From NCBI GenBank assembly GCA_019115615.1, contig DXDE01000125.1:1-35352 (forward strand): a stretch of 35,352 bases of DNA, read 5' to 3'. The notes under the pieces are model-generated. The model saw nothing but the letters and a program-made list of their open reading frames with translations, made no database searches and was not told the DNA's origin. This DNA comes from Candidatus Agathobaculum merdavium. GTDB lineage: Bacteria; Bacillota; Clostridia; Oscillospirales; Butyricicoccaceae. The translations under genes and the position numbers were made by a program. Of this stretch, positions 5,361-13,549 are shown piece after piece. Positions within the stretch are counted from its first letter, which is position 1. Each line of letters opens with the position of its first letter.

Positions 5361-7409
5361 CTAACTAAACGTGCAGGTCTGCGAGCTGGACGCGCCATCC
5401 ACGCTGATCGTGACCTCATGCTGGCCGGGCGTGCCGGTCAGCTTGACCGCGATCGTGCCGTCGCTCGTGGCATGCGTCGCGTCATACTGCACCACGCCGT
5501 CTACCGAAACGACCACATGCGCCATATCCGTGCTGTCCGGCAGCGGAATGGATACCGTTGCCTCGCCGACAGCCGGCGTAGACGGTTCATCCGTGTCACC
5601 GCCGCTGCCGCTGCTATTGCCGTCGTCCTTTCCATCGTCTTCCGACGTATCCGGCGGATTTGTCTGCTCGCTCTTGCCCTTGGAGATCTGGATATTGATC
5701 GTTGTGCCTTCGCTGACTTCTACATTCGTGTCGACAGACTGCCAGACCACCGTGCCGACTGCGGCCGAGTTTTCCACCTGATCGACCGAGCCGAGTTTCA
5801 GCCCCTTTTCCTCAAGCGCCTGCTTGGCTGCACTCTGCGACAGACCGTACAGGCCGGGCACGGCGACCTTCTTTTCCTCCTTGCCCTTGCTGATATAGAT
5901 GGTCAGCGTCGCGCCCTTTTCCAGCTCTTCGCCGGCAGCCGGGTCGGTGCGGGTGATCTTGCCCGCCTCCACTTCGTCGCTATATTCTTCCTCTGTCTTA
6001 TAGCTGACCTCATGCTCATCAAGCATAGCCTGCGCATATTCCAGCGTGCGGCCCTTGAAGTCGATGATCTTATAGGTATCACTGACATTATCGCCGCCCG
6101 CCGAAACGGTCAGCGTAATGATTGCGCCCTTGGTTACCTTGGTACCAGGCTCAGGGTCCTGTTCGAGAATCTCGCCGACCGGACGATCGGATTCCAGTCG
6201 TTCCGCAGCTTCCTCGATGGTGAACTGTCCGGTATAGGTCGTATCCGCGAGCACGTCGTCGATCGTCTGTCCCACAAGCGATGGCACCGTGAGTTTTTCC
6301 TCGCCCGAGCTGCCGGTCGACATCAGCAGGAACACGACCACGAATGCGATCACTGCGACCACGGCCACCGCGATACCCGCGGCAAGCCCCGGCCGCTCGG
6401 CCAGACGGTCAAAAAAGCCCTCCGGCTCCCGCACGGCTGTCGCGGTCTCACGCCGCGGCGCTGCCGAACGGTTTACCTGCTCCTGCATAGCGCTGCGCCG
6501 TGCGGCGCGCTGCACATCGCGGCCGATCACCTGCGTCTCGCTGGTTTCGTCGTCCACCCAGGCATAGTCAAAGCGCGTCTGCGCGTCGTTTTTCAGCTTC
6601 TCCAGATCCGCATACAGCGCCTCGGCCGAAGCGTACCGCTTGCCGATGTTGGCGCACATCGCGTGCATGACGATCTCGTCAAGCCCCTTGGGAATGCCGG
6701 GCATGAGTTCGCTGGGCGCCAGCGGCACAGCGTTGAGATGCTGCATCACAACCTGCAACGCAGTCTCGCCCTCGAACGGCAGCTTGCCGGTCAGCATCTC
6801 GTACATGACGACGCCAAGCGAATAGATATCCGTCCGGTAGTCGATCTTGGAACCCTTCGCCTGCTCAGGCGAAATATAGTGCACCGAGCCGATGGCCTCC
6901 TGCACCACGCGGGTCTCCTGCGTGGTCGCAAAGGACGCGATACCGAAGTCGGTGAGCTTCGCGGTGCCGTCGCGCAGGATAATGACATTCTGCGGCTTGA
7001 TATCCTGATGGATGATGCCGCGGGAGTGTGCATGCACCAGCGCGCGGCAGATCTGTTCTGCGAAGAACACAGACTCCTGCCAGGACAGATGCCCCTTTTT
7101 CTGCAAATACTCCTTGAGGGTGATGCCCTCGATCAGTTCCATAACGATATAATCCGTGCCGTTTTCGCTGCCGACATCGTATACCGACACGATATTATGA
7201 TGGCTGAGCTTGGCGACCGCCTGCGACTCGATCGAGAAGCGCTTGCGGATATCCGGGTCTTTTGCGTATTCGTCTTTCAGTATTTTTACGGCGACATAAC
7301 GGTTGAGCACATGGCAGCGCGCGCGGTAAACCACCGCCATGCCGCCCACGCCGACCACGTCGATGATCTCATACCGGCCGCCGAGCAATTTGCCGATATA
7401 TTTATCCAT
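5361..7409 (-). CDS. prkC: PASTA-domain Ser/Thr protein kinase (PrkC/Stk1 family)
   Basis: A 682-residue membrane kinase that senses muropeptides or lipid II and controls wall growth, division or germination in relatives. The kinase domain (about 12-275) has G-loop GVGGMA, VAVK with Lys42, HQD (134-136), KPQN, DFG (154-156) and SPEQ. The usual HRD is HQD, so this is a non-RD kinase. One transmembrane helix (about 341-363) leads to three extracellular PASTA repeats (about 374-437, 444-509, 515-579). A Ser/Gly/Asp-rich linker and a small C-terminal beta domain (about 615-682) follow. The gene starts 6 bp after its cognate PP2C phosphatase gene ends, which is the standard kinase/phosphatase pair. 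Confidence 0.95.
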   Translation of the reverse strand: MDKYIGKLLGGRYEIIDVVGVGGMAVVYRARCHVLNRYVAVKILKDEYAKDPDIRKRFSIESQAVAKLSHHNIVSVYDVGSENGTDYIVMELIEGITLKEYLQKKGHLSWQESVFFAEQICRALVHAHSRGIIHQDIKPQNVIILRDGTAKLTDFGIASFATTQETRVVQEAIGSVHYISPEQAKGSKIDYRTDIYSLGVVMYEMLTGKLPFEGETALQVVMQHLNAVPLAPSELMPGIPKGLDEIVMHAMCANIGKRYASAEALYADLEKLKNDAQTRFDYAWVDDETSETQVIGRDVQRAARRSAMQEQVNRSAAPRRETATAVREPEGFFDRLAERPGLAAGIAVAVVAVIAFVVVFLLMSTGSSGEEKLTVPSLVGQTIDDVLADTTYTGQFTIEEAAERLESDRPVGEILEQDPEPGTKVTKGAIITLTVSAGGDNVSDTYKIIDFKGRTLEYAQAMLDEHEVSYKTEEEYSDEVEAGKITRTDPAAGEELEKGATLTIYISKGKEEKKVAVPGLYGLSQSAAKQALEEKGLKLGSVDQVENSAAVGTVVWQSVDTNVEVSEGTTINIQISKGKSEQTNPPDTSEDDGKDDGNSSGSGGDTDEPSTPAVGEATVSIPLPDSTDMAHVVVSVDGVVQYDATHATSDGTIAVKLTGTPGQHEVTISVDGASSSQTCTFS

Positions 7410-7415
7410 AGGGGG

Positions 7416-8168
7416 TTACGCCTCCTCTTCCGCGCCGCGGGTGAACAGCGCAACCGTGATATTATCGCGGCCACCGCCCTCAAGCGCGAGGGTGAGCAGC
7501 GCATCGCCCGCCAGCGCAAGCGTTTTGGCATATTTGAGCGTTTCAGCGATCTTGTCATCCTCCGCCATACCGGTCAGACCGTCCGAGCACAGCAGCAGCG
7601 TTTCGCCCATCGCCAGACGCACTTCGAACAGGTCGCCCTCCACATCCGGCTCAACACCGACCGCGCGGGTAATCAGGTTCTTCTGCGGGTGGGTGCGCGC
7701 GTCCGCCTCGGTGATGCGGCCCTGCCGGCGCATCTCCTCGACATAGGAATGATCCTCGGTCAGCTGGTGCAGACGGGTGCCGTCGAATAAGTAGGCGCGG
7801 CTGTCGCCAACGTTCAGGATGGTTGCCTCCTCACCCTGCACAAGCGCCGCGACCAGCGTCGTACCCATGCCGCGGAACTCAGGCTGCCGTCCAGCGAGCG
7901 TAAAAACCGTATCGTTGGCCTGTTCAAGCGCATGCGAAAGCAGCGCCTGCCGCTTTTTCGCATCCAATTCGCGGTCAAGCATGCCACGCGCGTATTCGAC
8001 AAACGCCTGCGCAGCAAAGCGGCTGGCCACGTTGCCTGCGTTTGCGCCGCCCATACCGTCACACACGACGAGCAGTGCGGTGTTATTCTCCTCCCGCACT
8101 TCGATCATATAAATGTCCTGATTGGTTGGGCGCACACGGCCCCTGTCCGTCAAGCCAAACCATTCCAT
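7416..8168 (-). CDS. prpC: PP2C-family Ser/Thr phosphatase (PrpC/Stp1)
   Basis: A 250-residue cytoplasmic metal-dependent phosphatase that reverses PrkC phosphorylation. Motifs: RPTNQD, VCDGMGG (metal-binding Asp), NVGDSRAYL, LTEDHS, LLCSDGLTGM and a C-terminal DNITV. The start is ATG at 8168, because GGAGG lies 7 nt upstream and MEWFGLTDRG matches the family N-terminus. The frame stays open upstream to 8195, but that start has no ribosome binding site. It lies between rlmN (64-bp gap) and prkC (6-bp gap) in the conserved order. Confidence 0.95.
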   Translation of the reverse strand: MEWFGLTDRGRVRPTNQDIYMIEVREENNTALLVVCDGMGGANAGNVASRFAAQAFVEYARGMLDRELDAKKRQALLSHALEQANDTVFTLAGRQPEFRGMGTTLVAALVQGEEATILNVGDSRAYLFDGTRLHQLTEDHSYVEEMRRQGRITEADARTHPQKNLITRAVGVEPDVEGDLFEVRLAMGETLLLCSDGLTGMAEDDKIAETLKYAKTLALAGDALLTLALEGGGRDNITVALFTRGAEEEA

Positions 8169-8232
8169 GCGAACACCTCCGTGTCTTGTAAGCATTCTGT
8201 ATCGTTAAAAGGGAAACCCGGCCATTCCGGCC

Positions 8233-9267
8233 TTATCCCTGTTGTTTCTGTAACTCCCGACGGCGCAGCTGGCCGCAGGCGGCGTCGATATCCGGGCCAA
8301 GCCGTCGGCGCACGGTCGCGGTCACACCGCGCTTTTCCAGCGCCTGCTGGAAGCGGCGCACCGCCTCGGGCCGCGAGGGGGAAAGCGGGCTTTCCGCCAC
8401 CTCGTTGAGCGGAATGAGGTTCACGTGCGCGGGCCGTCCGCGCAGAAGCGAGGCCAGCTTTTCGGCCTGCCATGGGCGGTCGGTTTTATCGCGCGCCATC
8501 ATGTACTCATAGGAAATACGCCGTCCGGTGGTGTCGAAGTAATACCGGCAGGCGCGCATCAGCCGCTCGACCGGATAGGCATCGTTTACCGGCATGATGG
8601 ACGAACGTGTCTCATCATCTGGCGCGTGCAGAGAGACAGACAGCGTGATCTGTAATTTTTCCCCTGCTAACTTCTCTATTTTATCAGCAATTCCGCTGGT
8701 TGACAAGGAAATATGCCGCTGCCCAATATTGACACCCTCTGGACAGCTGACCAAATGCAGGAATTTGAGCACGTTGTCATAGTTGTCAAGCGGCTCACCC
8801 GTTCCCATCAGCACGATGTTGGAAACCGTTTCACCGCTGTCCTTCTGCATGAACAGCACTTCGTCGAGAATTTCGCCCGCGGACAGGTGACGCTTGAGGC
8901 CGTTCAGTCCCGATGCGCAGAACTTGCACCCCATCCGGCAGCCGGCCTGTGTGGACACGCAGACCGACACGCCGTGCTCGTAGTGCATGAGTACAGACTC
9001 GACGCAGTCGCCGTCCCGCAGCCGCCACAGATATTTGACCGTGCCATCGACTTTACTCACCTGCTTGCGCGCCACCTGCGGCACGGTCAGGATAAACCGC
9101 TCCGCGAGCCTTGCGCGTAGGTCTTTGGACAGGTTGGACATCTCTTCAAAGGACTCTACGCCTCCGTGGAGCCATTTGAAGATCTGTCCCGCGCGGAAGG
9201 GCTTTTCGCCCATCTCGACAAGCGCGGCTTTCAGTTCTTCGATTGTCAGGGATTTGATCTCTGTCAT
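8233..9267 (-). CDS. rlmN: Dual-specificity 23S rRNA/tRNA adenine C2-methyltransferase
   Basis: A 344-residue radical-SAM enzyme that methylates A2503 of 23S rRNA and A37 of some tRNAs. The [4Fe-4S] motif CRMGCKFC gives Cys110, Cys114 and Cys117. The family GTGEPLDNYDN motif is present, and a C-terminal cysteine near 331 (DIDAACGQL) corresponds to the residue that forms the covalent RNA intermediate. The N-terminal helical accessory domain is complete. ATG overlaps the rsmB stop by 4 nt, which suggests translational coupling. Confidence 0.95.
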   Translation of the reverse strand: MTEIKSLTIEELKAALVEMGEKPFRAGQIFKWLHGGVESFEEMSNLSKDLRARLAERFILTVPQVARKQVSKVDGTVKYLWRLRDGDCVESVLMHYEHGVSVCVSTQAGCRMGCKFCASGLNGLKRHLSAGEILDEVLFMQKDSGETVSNIVLMGTGEPLDNYDNVLKFLHLVSCPEGVNIGQRHISLSTSGIADKIEKLAGEKLQITLSVSLHAPDDETRSSIMPVNDAYPVERLMRACRYYFDTTGRRISYEYMMARDKTDRPWQAEKLASLLRGRPAHVNLIPLNEVAESPLSPSRPEAVRRFQQALEKRGVTATVRRRLGPDIDAACGQLRRRELQKQQG

Positions 9268-10616
9268 GCGTTTTTCTTCCTTAATTTAGCGATAAAAAAG
9301 CCGTCGGTCTGATGTACAGGCGGCAGGAGCGTAACCATGCCGTCCTCGCGCATGCCGCAGGCTTTGTGCTCCCACGGCACGGTCTCAAACTGCGGGTTTG
9401 CAGCAAGGAACGCGCGGACAACGTCCTCATTCTCACGCTGCAGAATCGTACAGGTCGAATAGACCAGCGTGCCGCCGTCTTTGACATACTGCGCGCAGTT
9501 TTGCAGGATTTTCGCCTGCAAGGCGGGCAGGTTTTCCAGTTCCGCCGGATCTTTGTAGCGGATTTCGGGCTTTTTGCGGATGATACCCAGCCCCGAGCAC
9601 GGTACGTCGCACAGCACCACATCCGCCGTGCCCTTCCACTCGTTACGTGTGACAGACGCGTCCTGCAAAGCGGTCTGGATGTTCGTCAGCCCCAGCCGCT
9701 GCGCGCCCTCTTGGATACGCGTCAGTTTATGTTCGTAAATGTCGCACGAGGTCACGCTGCCGCGCCCCTGCATGTGTCCGGCCATCGCAAAGCTCTTGCC
9801 GCCGGGCGCAGCGCAGCAGTCGAGCACGGTGTCGCCCGGTTTCGGGTCGGCCACCGAGGCCGCGAGCGCGCTTGCCGCGTCCTGCACGGTGATCTCGCCC
9901 GCCTGAAATGCAGGCGTTGCCGCCGCGTCTCCACCGGTGCAAAGCAGGATATCGTCGAATGCCGGATGCACCTGCACGGTCAGCCCCGCGCTTTCGAGCG
10001 CCGTGCGCGCAGCTTCCGGCGTGGTTTTCAGCAGATTGACCCGCACGGACACCGGTGTGTCCGCGTTGTCCGCCTGACACAACTGCCCGGCCATTTTTTG
10101 CCCGAACTGCTCAGACCACAGCCGCACCAGCCATTCGGGGTGGCTGTACCGCAGCGCGTAGTAACTTTCCTTATCCGGGCAATCAAGTACGGGCAGGCTG
10201 CCGTTTTGCACCGCGTCAGCTGCATGGCGCAGCACCGCGTTGGCAAACGAAACCGTGCGCCCGTCCGCGCGGCAGTACCGCCGCACGAGCGCGACCGTCT
10301 CATCGACCGCCGCATGCGATGGGATTTTATCCATCAAAATCAGCTGATACAGCCCCATACGCAGGCAGGTGCGCACGCGCGGCGCGATCTTTTTGAGTCG
10401 CACGCTGGAAAAATACCGCAGATACCAGTCGAGCAGCATTTCGTTCTGCACCGTGCCGTACACCAGCCGGGAGGCAAGCGCCGCGTCCCGGCCGGACAGG
10501 GCAGCCGCCGCCAGCTGCTGGTGCAGCGCGCCATCCGACCACGCGCCGTCCTCTTGCATCGCGAACAGCGCAAAGGCCGCGGCTTCGCGCGCCGTGCGCG
10601 GGCGTTTGTCAGTCAT
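9264..10616 (-). CDS. rsmB: 16S rRNA (cytosine-967-C5)-methyltransferase
   Basis: A 450-residue RsmB-type enzyme that uses SAM to make m5C967 in 16S rRNA. The N-terminal NusB-like RNA-binding helical domain (about 10-140) is followed by a Rossmann methyltransferase domain with LDCCAAPGGKS (SAM loop), DVPCSG (first catalytic cysteine) and VYSTCT (nucleophilic cysteine), then NE-D. ATG at 10616 is preferred over the in-frame ATG at 10634, because GGAG sits 5 nt before it. The chosen start overlaps the upstream peptidase gene by 8 nt. Confidence 0.93.
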   Translation of the reverse strand: MTDKRPRTAREAAAFALFAMQEDGAWSDGALHQQLAAAALSGRDAALASRLVYGTVQNEMLLDWYLRYFSSVRLKKIAPRVRTCLRMGLYQLILMDKIPSHAAVDETVALVRRYCRADGRTVSFANAVLRHAADAVQNGSLPVLDCPDKESYYALRYSHPEWLVRLWSEQFGQKMAGQLCQADNADTPVSVRVNLLKTTPEAARTALESAGLTVQVHPAFDDILLCTGGDAAATPAFQAGEITVQDAASALAASVADPKPGDTVLDCCAAPGGKSFAMAGHMQGRGSVTSCDIYEHKLTRIQEGAQRLGLTNIQTALQDASVTRNEWKGTADVVLCDVPCSGLGIIRKKPEIRYKDPAELENLPALQAKILQNCAQYVKDGGTLVYSTCTILQRENEDVVRAFLAANPQFETVPWEHKACGMREDGMVTLLPPVHQTDGFFIAKLRKKNA

Positions 10617-11316
10617 TGTTTCTCCGTCCTCCAAAAATCAACAGCAGACGCAGCAGCTGCGCAAGCGATACTGCCAGTGCTGCCACATAGGTCATTGCGG
10701 CGGCCGTCAGCGTCTTTTTCGCCATCGGGTATTCATCTTCATAGAGCAAATTGCGTTCGCGGATGGCTGCCAGCGCACGGCGCGACGCGTCCAGCTCAAC
10801 CGGCAGCGTCACCAGCTGGAACACGGTCGAAAGCGCGAACGCCAGAATACCGACATAGATGAACGACGTGGAATTGAACACCAGTCCCAGCAGGATGAGC
10901 GGGAACGCCGCCATCGAGCCGAACTGCGTCAGCTGGATGATGGCCGAACGCAGCCGGATCGGGAAATAACCGACCGCGTGCTGCACCGCATGCCCCGCCT
11001 CGTGCGCCGCCACGCCGACCGATGCGACCGAGGTCGAGTCATACACCGCATCCGACAGGCGGATGACGTTTGAGCGTGGGTCAAAATGGTCGGTGAGCTT
11101 ACCGGACACGCGCTCAATGCGCACGCCGTTTACGCCGTTTGCCCGCAGCACGGCTTCCGCTGCCTGTGCGCCGCTCATGCCGCGGCGATTGAACACTTGT
11201 GAATACTGGTTAAAGGTACTCTTTACCTTGCTCTGCGCCCAGAACGCCAGAATGATGCAAGGAACGACCAGCACGATATAATACATATCAATGCCGTAAT
11301 AACCAAAATAAGGCAT
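10609..11316 (-). CDS. YugP-like membrane zinc metallopeptidase
   Basis: A 235-residue integral membrane protein of the Zn_peptidase_2 family (Bacillus YugP). The metalloprotease motif HEAGHAVQH is at about residue 112. There are hydrophobic helices at the N-terminus (about 8-25), after the motif (about 127-170) and at the C-terminus (about 200-225). Its substrate is unknown; in Firmicutes it is commonly found between fmt and rsmB, as here. It starts 3 bp after fmt ends. Confidence 0.88.
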   Translation of the reverse strand: MPYFGYYGIDMYYIVLVVPCIILAFWAQSKVKSTFNQYSQVFNRRGMSGAQAAEAVLRANGVNGVRIERVSGKLTDHFDPRSNVIRLSDAVYDSTSVASVGVAAHEAGHAVQHAVGYFPIRLRSAIIQLTQFGSMAAFPLILLGLVFNSTSFIYVGILAFALSTVFQLVTLPVELDASRRALAAIRERNLLYEDEYPMAKKTLTAAAMTYVAALAVSLAQLLRLLLIFGGRRNND

Positions 11317-11319
11317 AGT

Positions 11320-12252
11320 TTACTCCTTTGATTCTCCCAAAACGGTTGCTTTCTCCACCGCATGACCGCGCAGGAAATCCGCGCTCTTCATGCGTTTGCC
11401 GCCAACCAGTTGAATCTCTTCGAGTGCAAGCGCCCCCACGCCGCACGCAACAATAAGCCCCTTTTTCGCATCGCTCACCAGCACCTCGCCCGGCTTGCCC
11501 TTGCCGTCCACCGGCTGCGCCGCATAAACTTTCAGCCGTGCACCGTCCAGCGTCGTCAGCGCGACCGGCCACGGGTTCAGTCCGCGGATCAGGCAGTCGA
11601 TCTCGTGCGCGGACTTTGTCCAGTCGATGACTGCCATCTGCTTATCCAGCATATGCGCATAGCAGCTTTGGCTGTCGTCCTGCGGGGTGGGGGTGATGCT
11701 GTCGAGTTCGACGAGTGTCCGCACCAGAAGTTCCGCGCCCGCCTGCGCAAGCCGGTCGAACAGTTCGCCCGCGGTCTCCCGCGCGCCGACTTCAGTCTCA
11801 TAGGTGAGCAGCATATCGCCCGTATCCAGCCCCTCAGCCATCTGCATGGTGGTCACGCCCGCCTTTTTGTCACCCGCGATCACCGACCACTGGATCGGCG
11901 CCGCGCCGCGCCACCGCGGCAGCAGCGAACCGTGCACGTTGATGCACCCGCGCGGCGGGATGTCCAGCACTGCTTTCGGCAGCAGCTTGCCATACGCCAC
12001 AACGATAATGACCTCGGGCGCGAGCGCACGCAGCTGCGCCTGTGCGTCCTCATCCTTGAAGGAAAGCGGCTGGTAGACCGGGATATTGTGCTCCTGCGCC
12101 AGCGTTTTCACCGGCGGCGGGGTCAAAACCTGCTTGCGTCCCTGCGGCTTGTCGGGCTGGGTGTAAACCGCGCACACCTCATGCCCTGCGTCAATGAGCG
12201 CCTGCAAACTCGGCACGGCGAAGTCCGGCGTGCCCATAAAAACAATTCTCAT
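11320..12252 (-). CDS. fmt: Methionyl-tRNA formyltransferase
   Basis: A 310-residue enzyme that formylates Met-tRNAi with 10-formyl-THF for translation initiation. Motifs: MRIVFMGTPDFAV at the N-terminus, the active-site triad Asn105, His107 and Asp144 in NVHGSLLPRWRGAAPIQ and GLDTGD, and the C-terminal OB-like domain that holds the tRNA. The ATG overlaps the end of def by 4 nt. Confidence 0.96.
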   Translation of the reverse strand: MRIVFMGTPDFAVPSLQALIDAGHEVCAVYTQPDKPQGRKQVLTPPPVKTLAQEHNIPVYQPLSFKDEDAQAQLRALAPEVIIVVAYGKLLPKAVLDIPPRGCINVHGSLLPRWRGAAPIQWSVIAGDKKAGVTTMQMAEGLDTGDMLLTYETEVGARETAGELFDRLAQAGAELLVRTLVELDSITPTPQDDSQSCYAHMLDKQMAVIDWTKSAHEIDCLIRGLNPWPVALTTLDGARLKVYAAQPVDGKGKPGEVLVSDAKKGLIVACGVGALALEEIQLVGGKRMKSADFLRGHAVEKATVLGESKE

Positions 12253-12749
12253 TCCGCGTCATCCTCGTCGCCCTGCTGTAGTTCCTCCGGGTCGACATAC
12301 TCCTCGACCTTTTCGGTGAACAGGTGGCCGTCCAGATGCTCGGTTTCATGGCAGAAGCACTGCGCGACGATGCCCTCGCCCTCGCGCTCAAACCAGTTGC
12401 CGTCGCGGTCCTGCGCGCGGATCTTCGCCCAGGTCGGGCGGGTAACATAACCGTATACGCCCGGCACCGACAGGCAGCCCTCGACCACGCGCTGCTCGCC
12501 GCGCTGCTCGATCACCTCGGGATTAACGAGTTCGACCATTTCCTCCGGCTCAGTGTTGACGTCCAGCAGCACGACCACGCGGCGCAGCACGCCGACCTGC
12601 GGCGCGGCGAGACCGACGCCGCCCGAGTTTTCCAGCGTTTCGCGCATATCATCGATCAGCGTATGCAGACGTGCGTCAAACTTTTCGACCTTGCGGCTGT
12701 GCTTTAAGAGCTGCTCATCGCCCTCTGTCAGAATTTTACGAAGTGCCAT
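12249..12749 (-). CDS. def: Peptide deformylase
   Basis: A 166-residue Fe/Zn hydrolase that removes the N-formyl group from nascent proteins. All three motifs are present: GVGLAAPQVG, EGCLSVPG (metal ligand Cys92) and CHETEH (His134, Glu135, His138). The last motif is usually HEIDH; here Asp is replaced by Glu, a mild change. The C-terminus is acidic. It is paired with fmt, as is common. Confidence 0.95.
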   Translation of the reverse strand: MALRKILTEGDEQLLKHSRKVEKFDARLHTLIDDMRETLENSGGVGLAAPQVGVLRRVVVLLDVNTEPEEMVELVNPEVIEQRGEQRVVEGCLSVPGVYGYVTRPTWAKIRAQDRDGNWFEREGEGIVAQCFCHETEHLDGHLFTEKVEEYVDPEELQQGDEDDAE

Positions 12750-12755
12750 GTCTGT

Positions 12756-13358
12756 TCAGTCCTCCATTTTCAGCATTGCCGTATACCGGCATAAACATTC
12801 CTCTATTTTTTCCTCGCCGAGCGCCGCAAACGGCACGACCGGCCGCGCGGGTGCATCTCCACCGAGGCGTTTTTCAAACCAGCCGACATCGTGCCATCCC
12901 TCGAACTTCCAGCCCGAGCCGTGCCACACACCGGTCAGCACAAAGCCCAGCTTTTCGTGCAGCCGGCGGCTGCCTTCGTTCGGCAGCGTGACACAGCCGT
13001 ACAAAATACGGATATTCTGCATGTCCAGCAGGTCGATCAGGCACTGGTACAGCACCGTGCCCACACCCTGCCCCTGCGCTTCTGGCGCTAAGTAAATCGA
13101 CAGTTCGACCGCCCAATCGTACGCCGCGCGCTCACGGATGTGGTGCGCGTAGGCATAGCCGACCGGCTTGCCGTCCCGCTCGCATACGAGATAGGGAAAA
13201 TCCGCGAGCGTATCCGTGATACGCCCGGCAAATTCGTCCGCCGTCGGCACATCGTATTCAAACGTCACAACCGTGTCTGTGATAAACGGCCGGTAAATCT
13301 CCAGCAGCGCGGCCGCGTCGCCCGCTTCCGCCCGCCGGATGGTAAATTGTTGCTGCAT
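12756..13358 (-). CDS. GNAT N-acetyltransferase, phosphinothricin-acetyltransferase-like
   Basis: A 200-residue GNAT enzyme that should acetylate a small amine with acetyl-CoA. The pattern matches the PAT/bar-like group (COG1247): IRRAEAGDAAALLEIY, TFEYDVPT, DWAVELSIYLAPEAQGQGVGTVLY (the Q-G-x-G-x-G/A CoA loop) and an N..S..LHEKLGF C-terminus with W-x-D-V-W/G-W. The start is ATG at 13358, with GGAGG 7 nt upstream; the frame is open upstream to 13553 but that region is hairpin DNA. It interrupts the usual priA-def adjacency and is preceded by the hairpin array, so it is probably a later insertion. The true substrate is unknown. Confidence 0.88.
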   Translation of the reverse strand: MQQQFTIRRAEAGDAAALLEIYRPFITDTVVTFEYDVPTADEFAGRITDTLADFPYLVCERDGKPVGYAYAHHIRERAAYDWAVELSIYLAPEAQGQGVGTVLYQCLIDLLDMQNIRILYGCVTLPNEGSRRLHEKLGFVLTGVWHGSGWKFEGWHDVGWFEKRLGGDAPARPVVPFAALGEEKIEECLCRYTAMLKMED

Positions 13359-13370
13359 ATCGTTTCCTCC

Positions 13371-13548
13371 GCGCCGTAAGCGCGCATTTGATAGAACATA
13401 GCGGCACGCCGCTATGTTATCCAAAGTCAGGACATGCGCCTGACTTTGGATTCCCCGACCCAGCCGCCTTTGGCGGCATCCGGGGGTATCGGAAACAGGT
13501 TTCTTCGGAACCTGTTTCCGTATATAGGGGGTATGGATACCCCCTATA
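13371..13548. repeat. Array of five to six hairpins between priA and the GNAT gene
   Basis: Consecutive inverted repeats fill the gap: 13395-13404/13409-13418 (10 bp), 13419-13431/13439-13451 (13 bp, loop ACATGCG), 13463-13468/13472-13477 with an outer CCCCG/CGGGG stem, 13490-13501/13509-13520 (12 bp) and 13523-13534/13537-13548 (12 bp, 2-nt loop). A small GCGC-N5-GCGC stem (about 13371-13383) lies next to the GNAT ribosome binding site. No T-tract follows any of them. GGGGGTAT occurs twice (13482-13489, 13527-13534), and both copies can pair with ATACCCCC (13537-13544), so alternative folds are possible. Coding content is absent. Confidence 0.8.
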
Positions 13549-13549
13549 C

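Noticed and set aside
5418-7790. 790-codon plus-strand open frame
   Set aside because: Antisense to prkC and prpC, which have full motifs. Such frames arise from GC-rich codon use. The same applies to 14507-16033, 9312-10862, 16492-18327 and 28335-30353.
13371-13548. CRISPR array
   Set aside because: The units differ in sequence and are palindromes without equal spacers.
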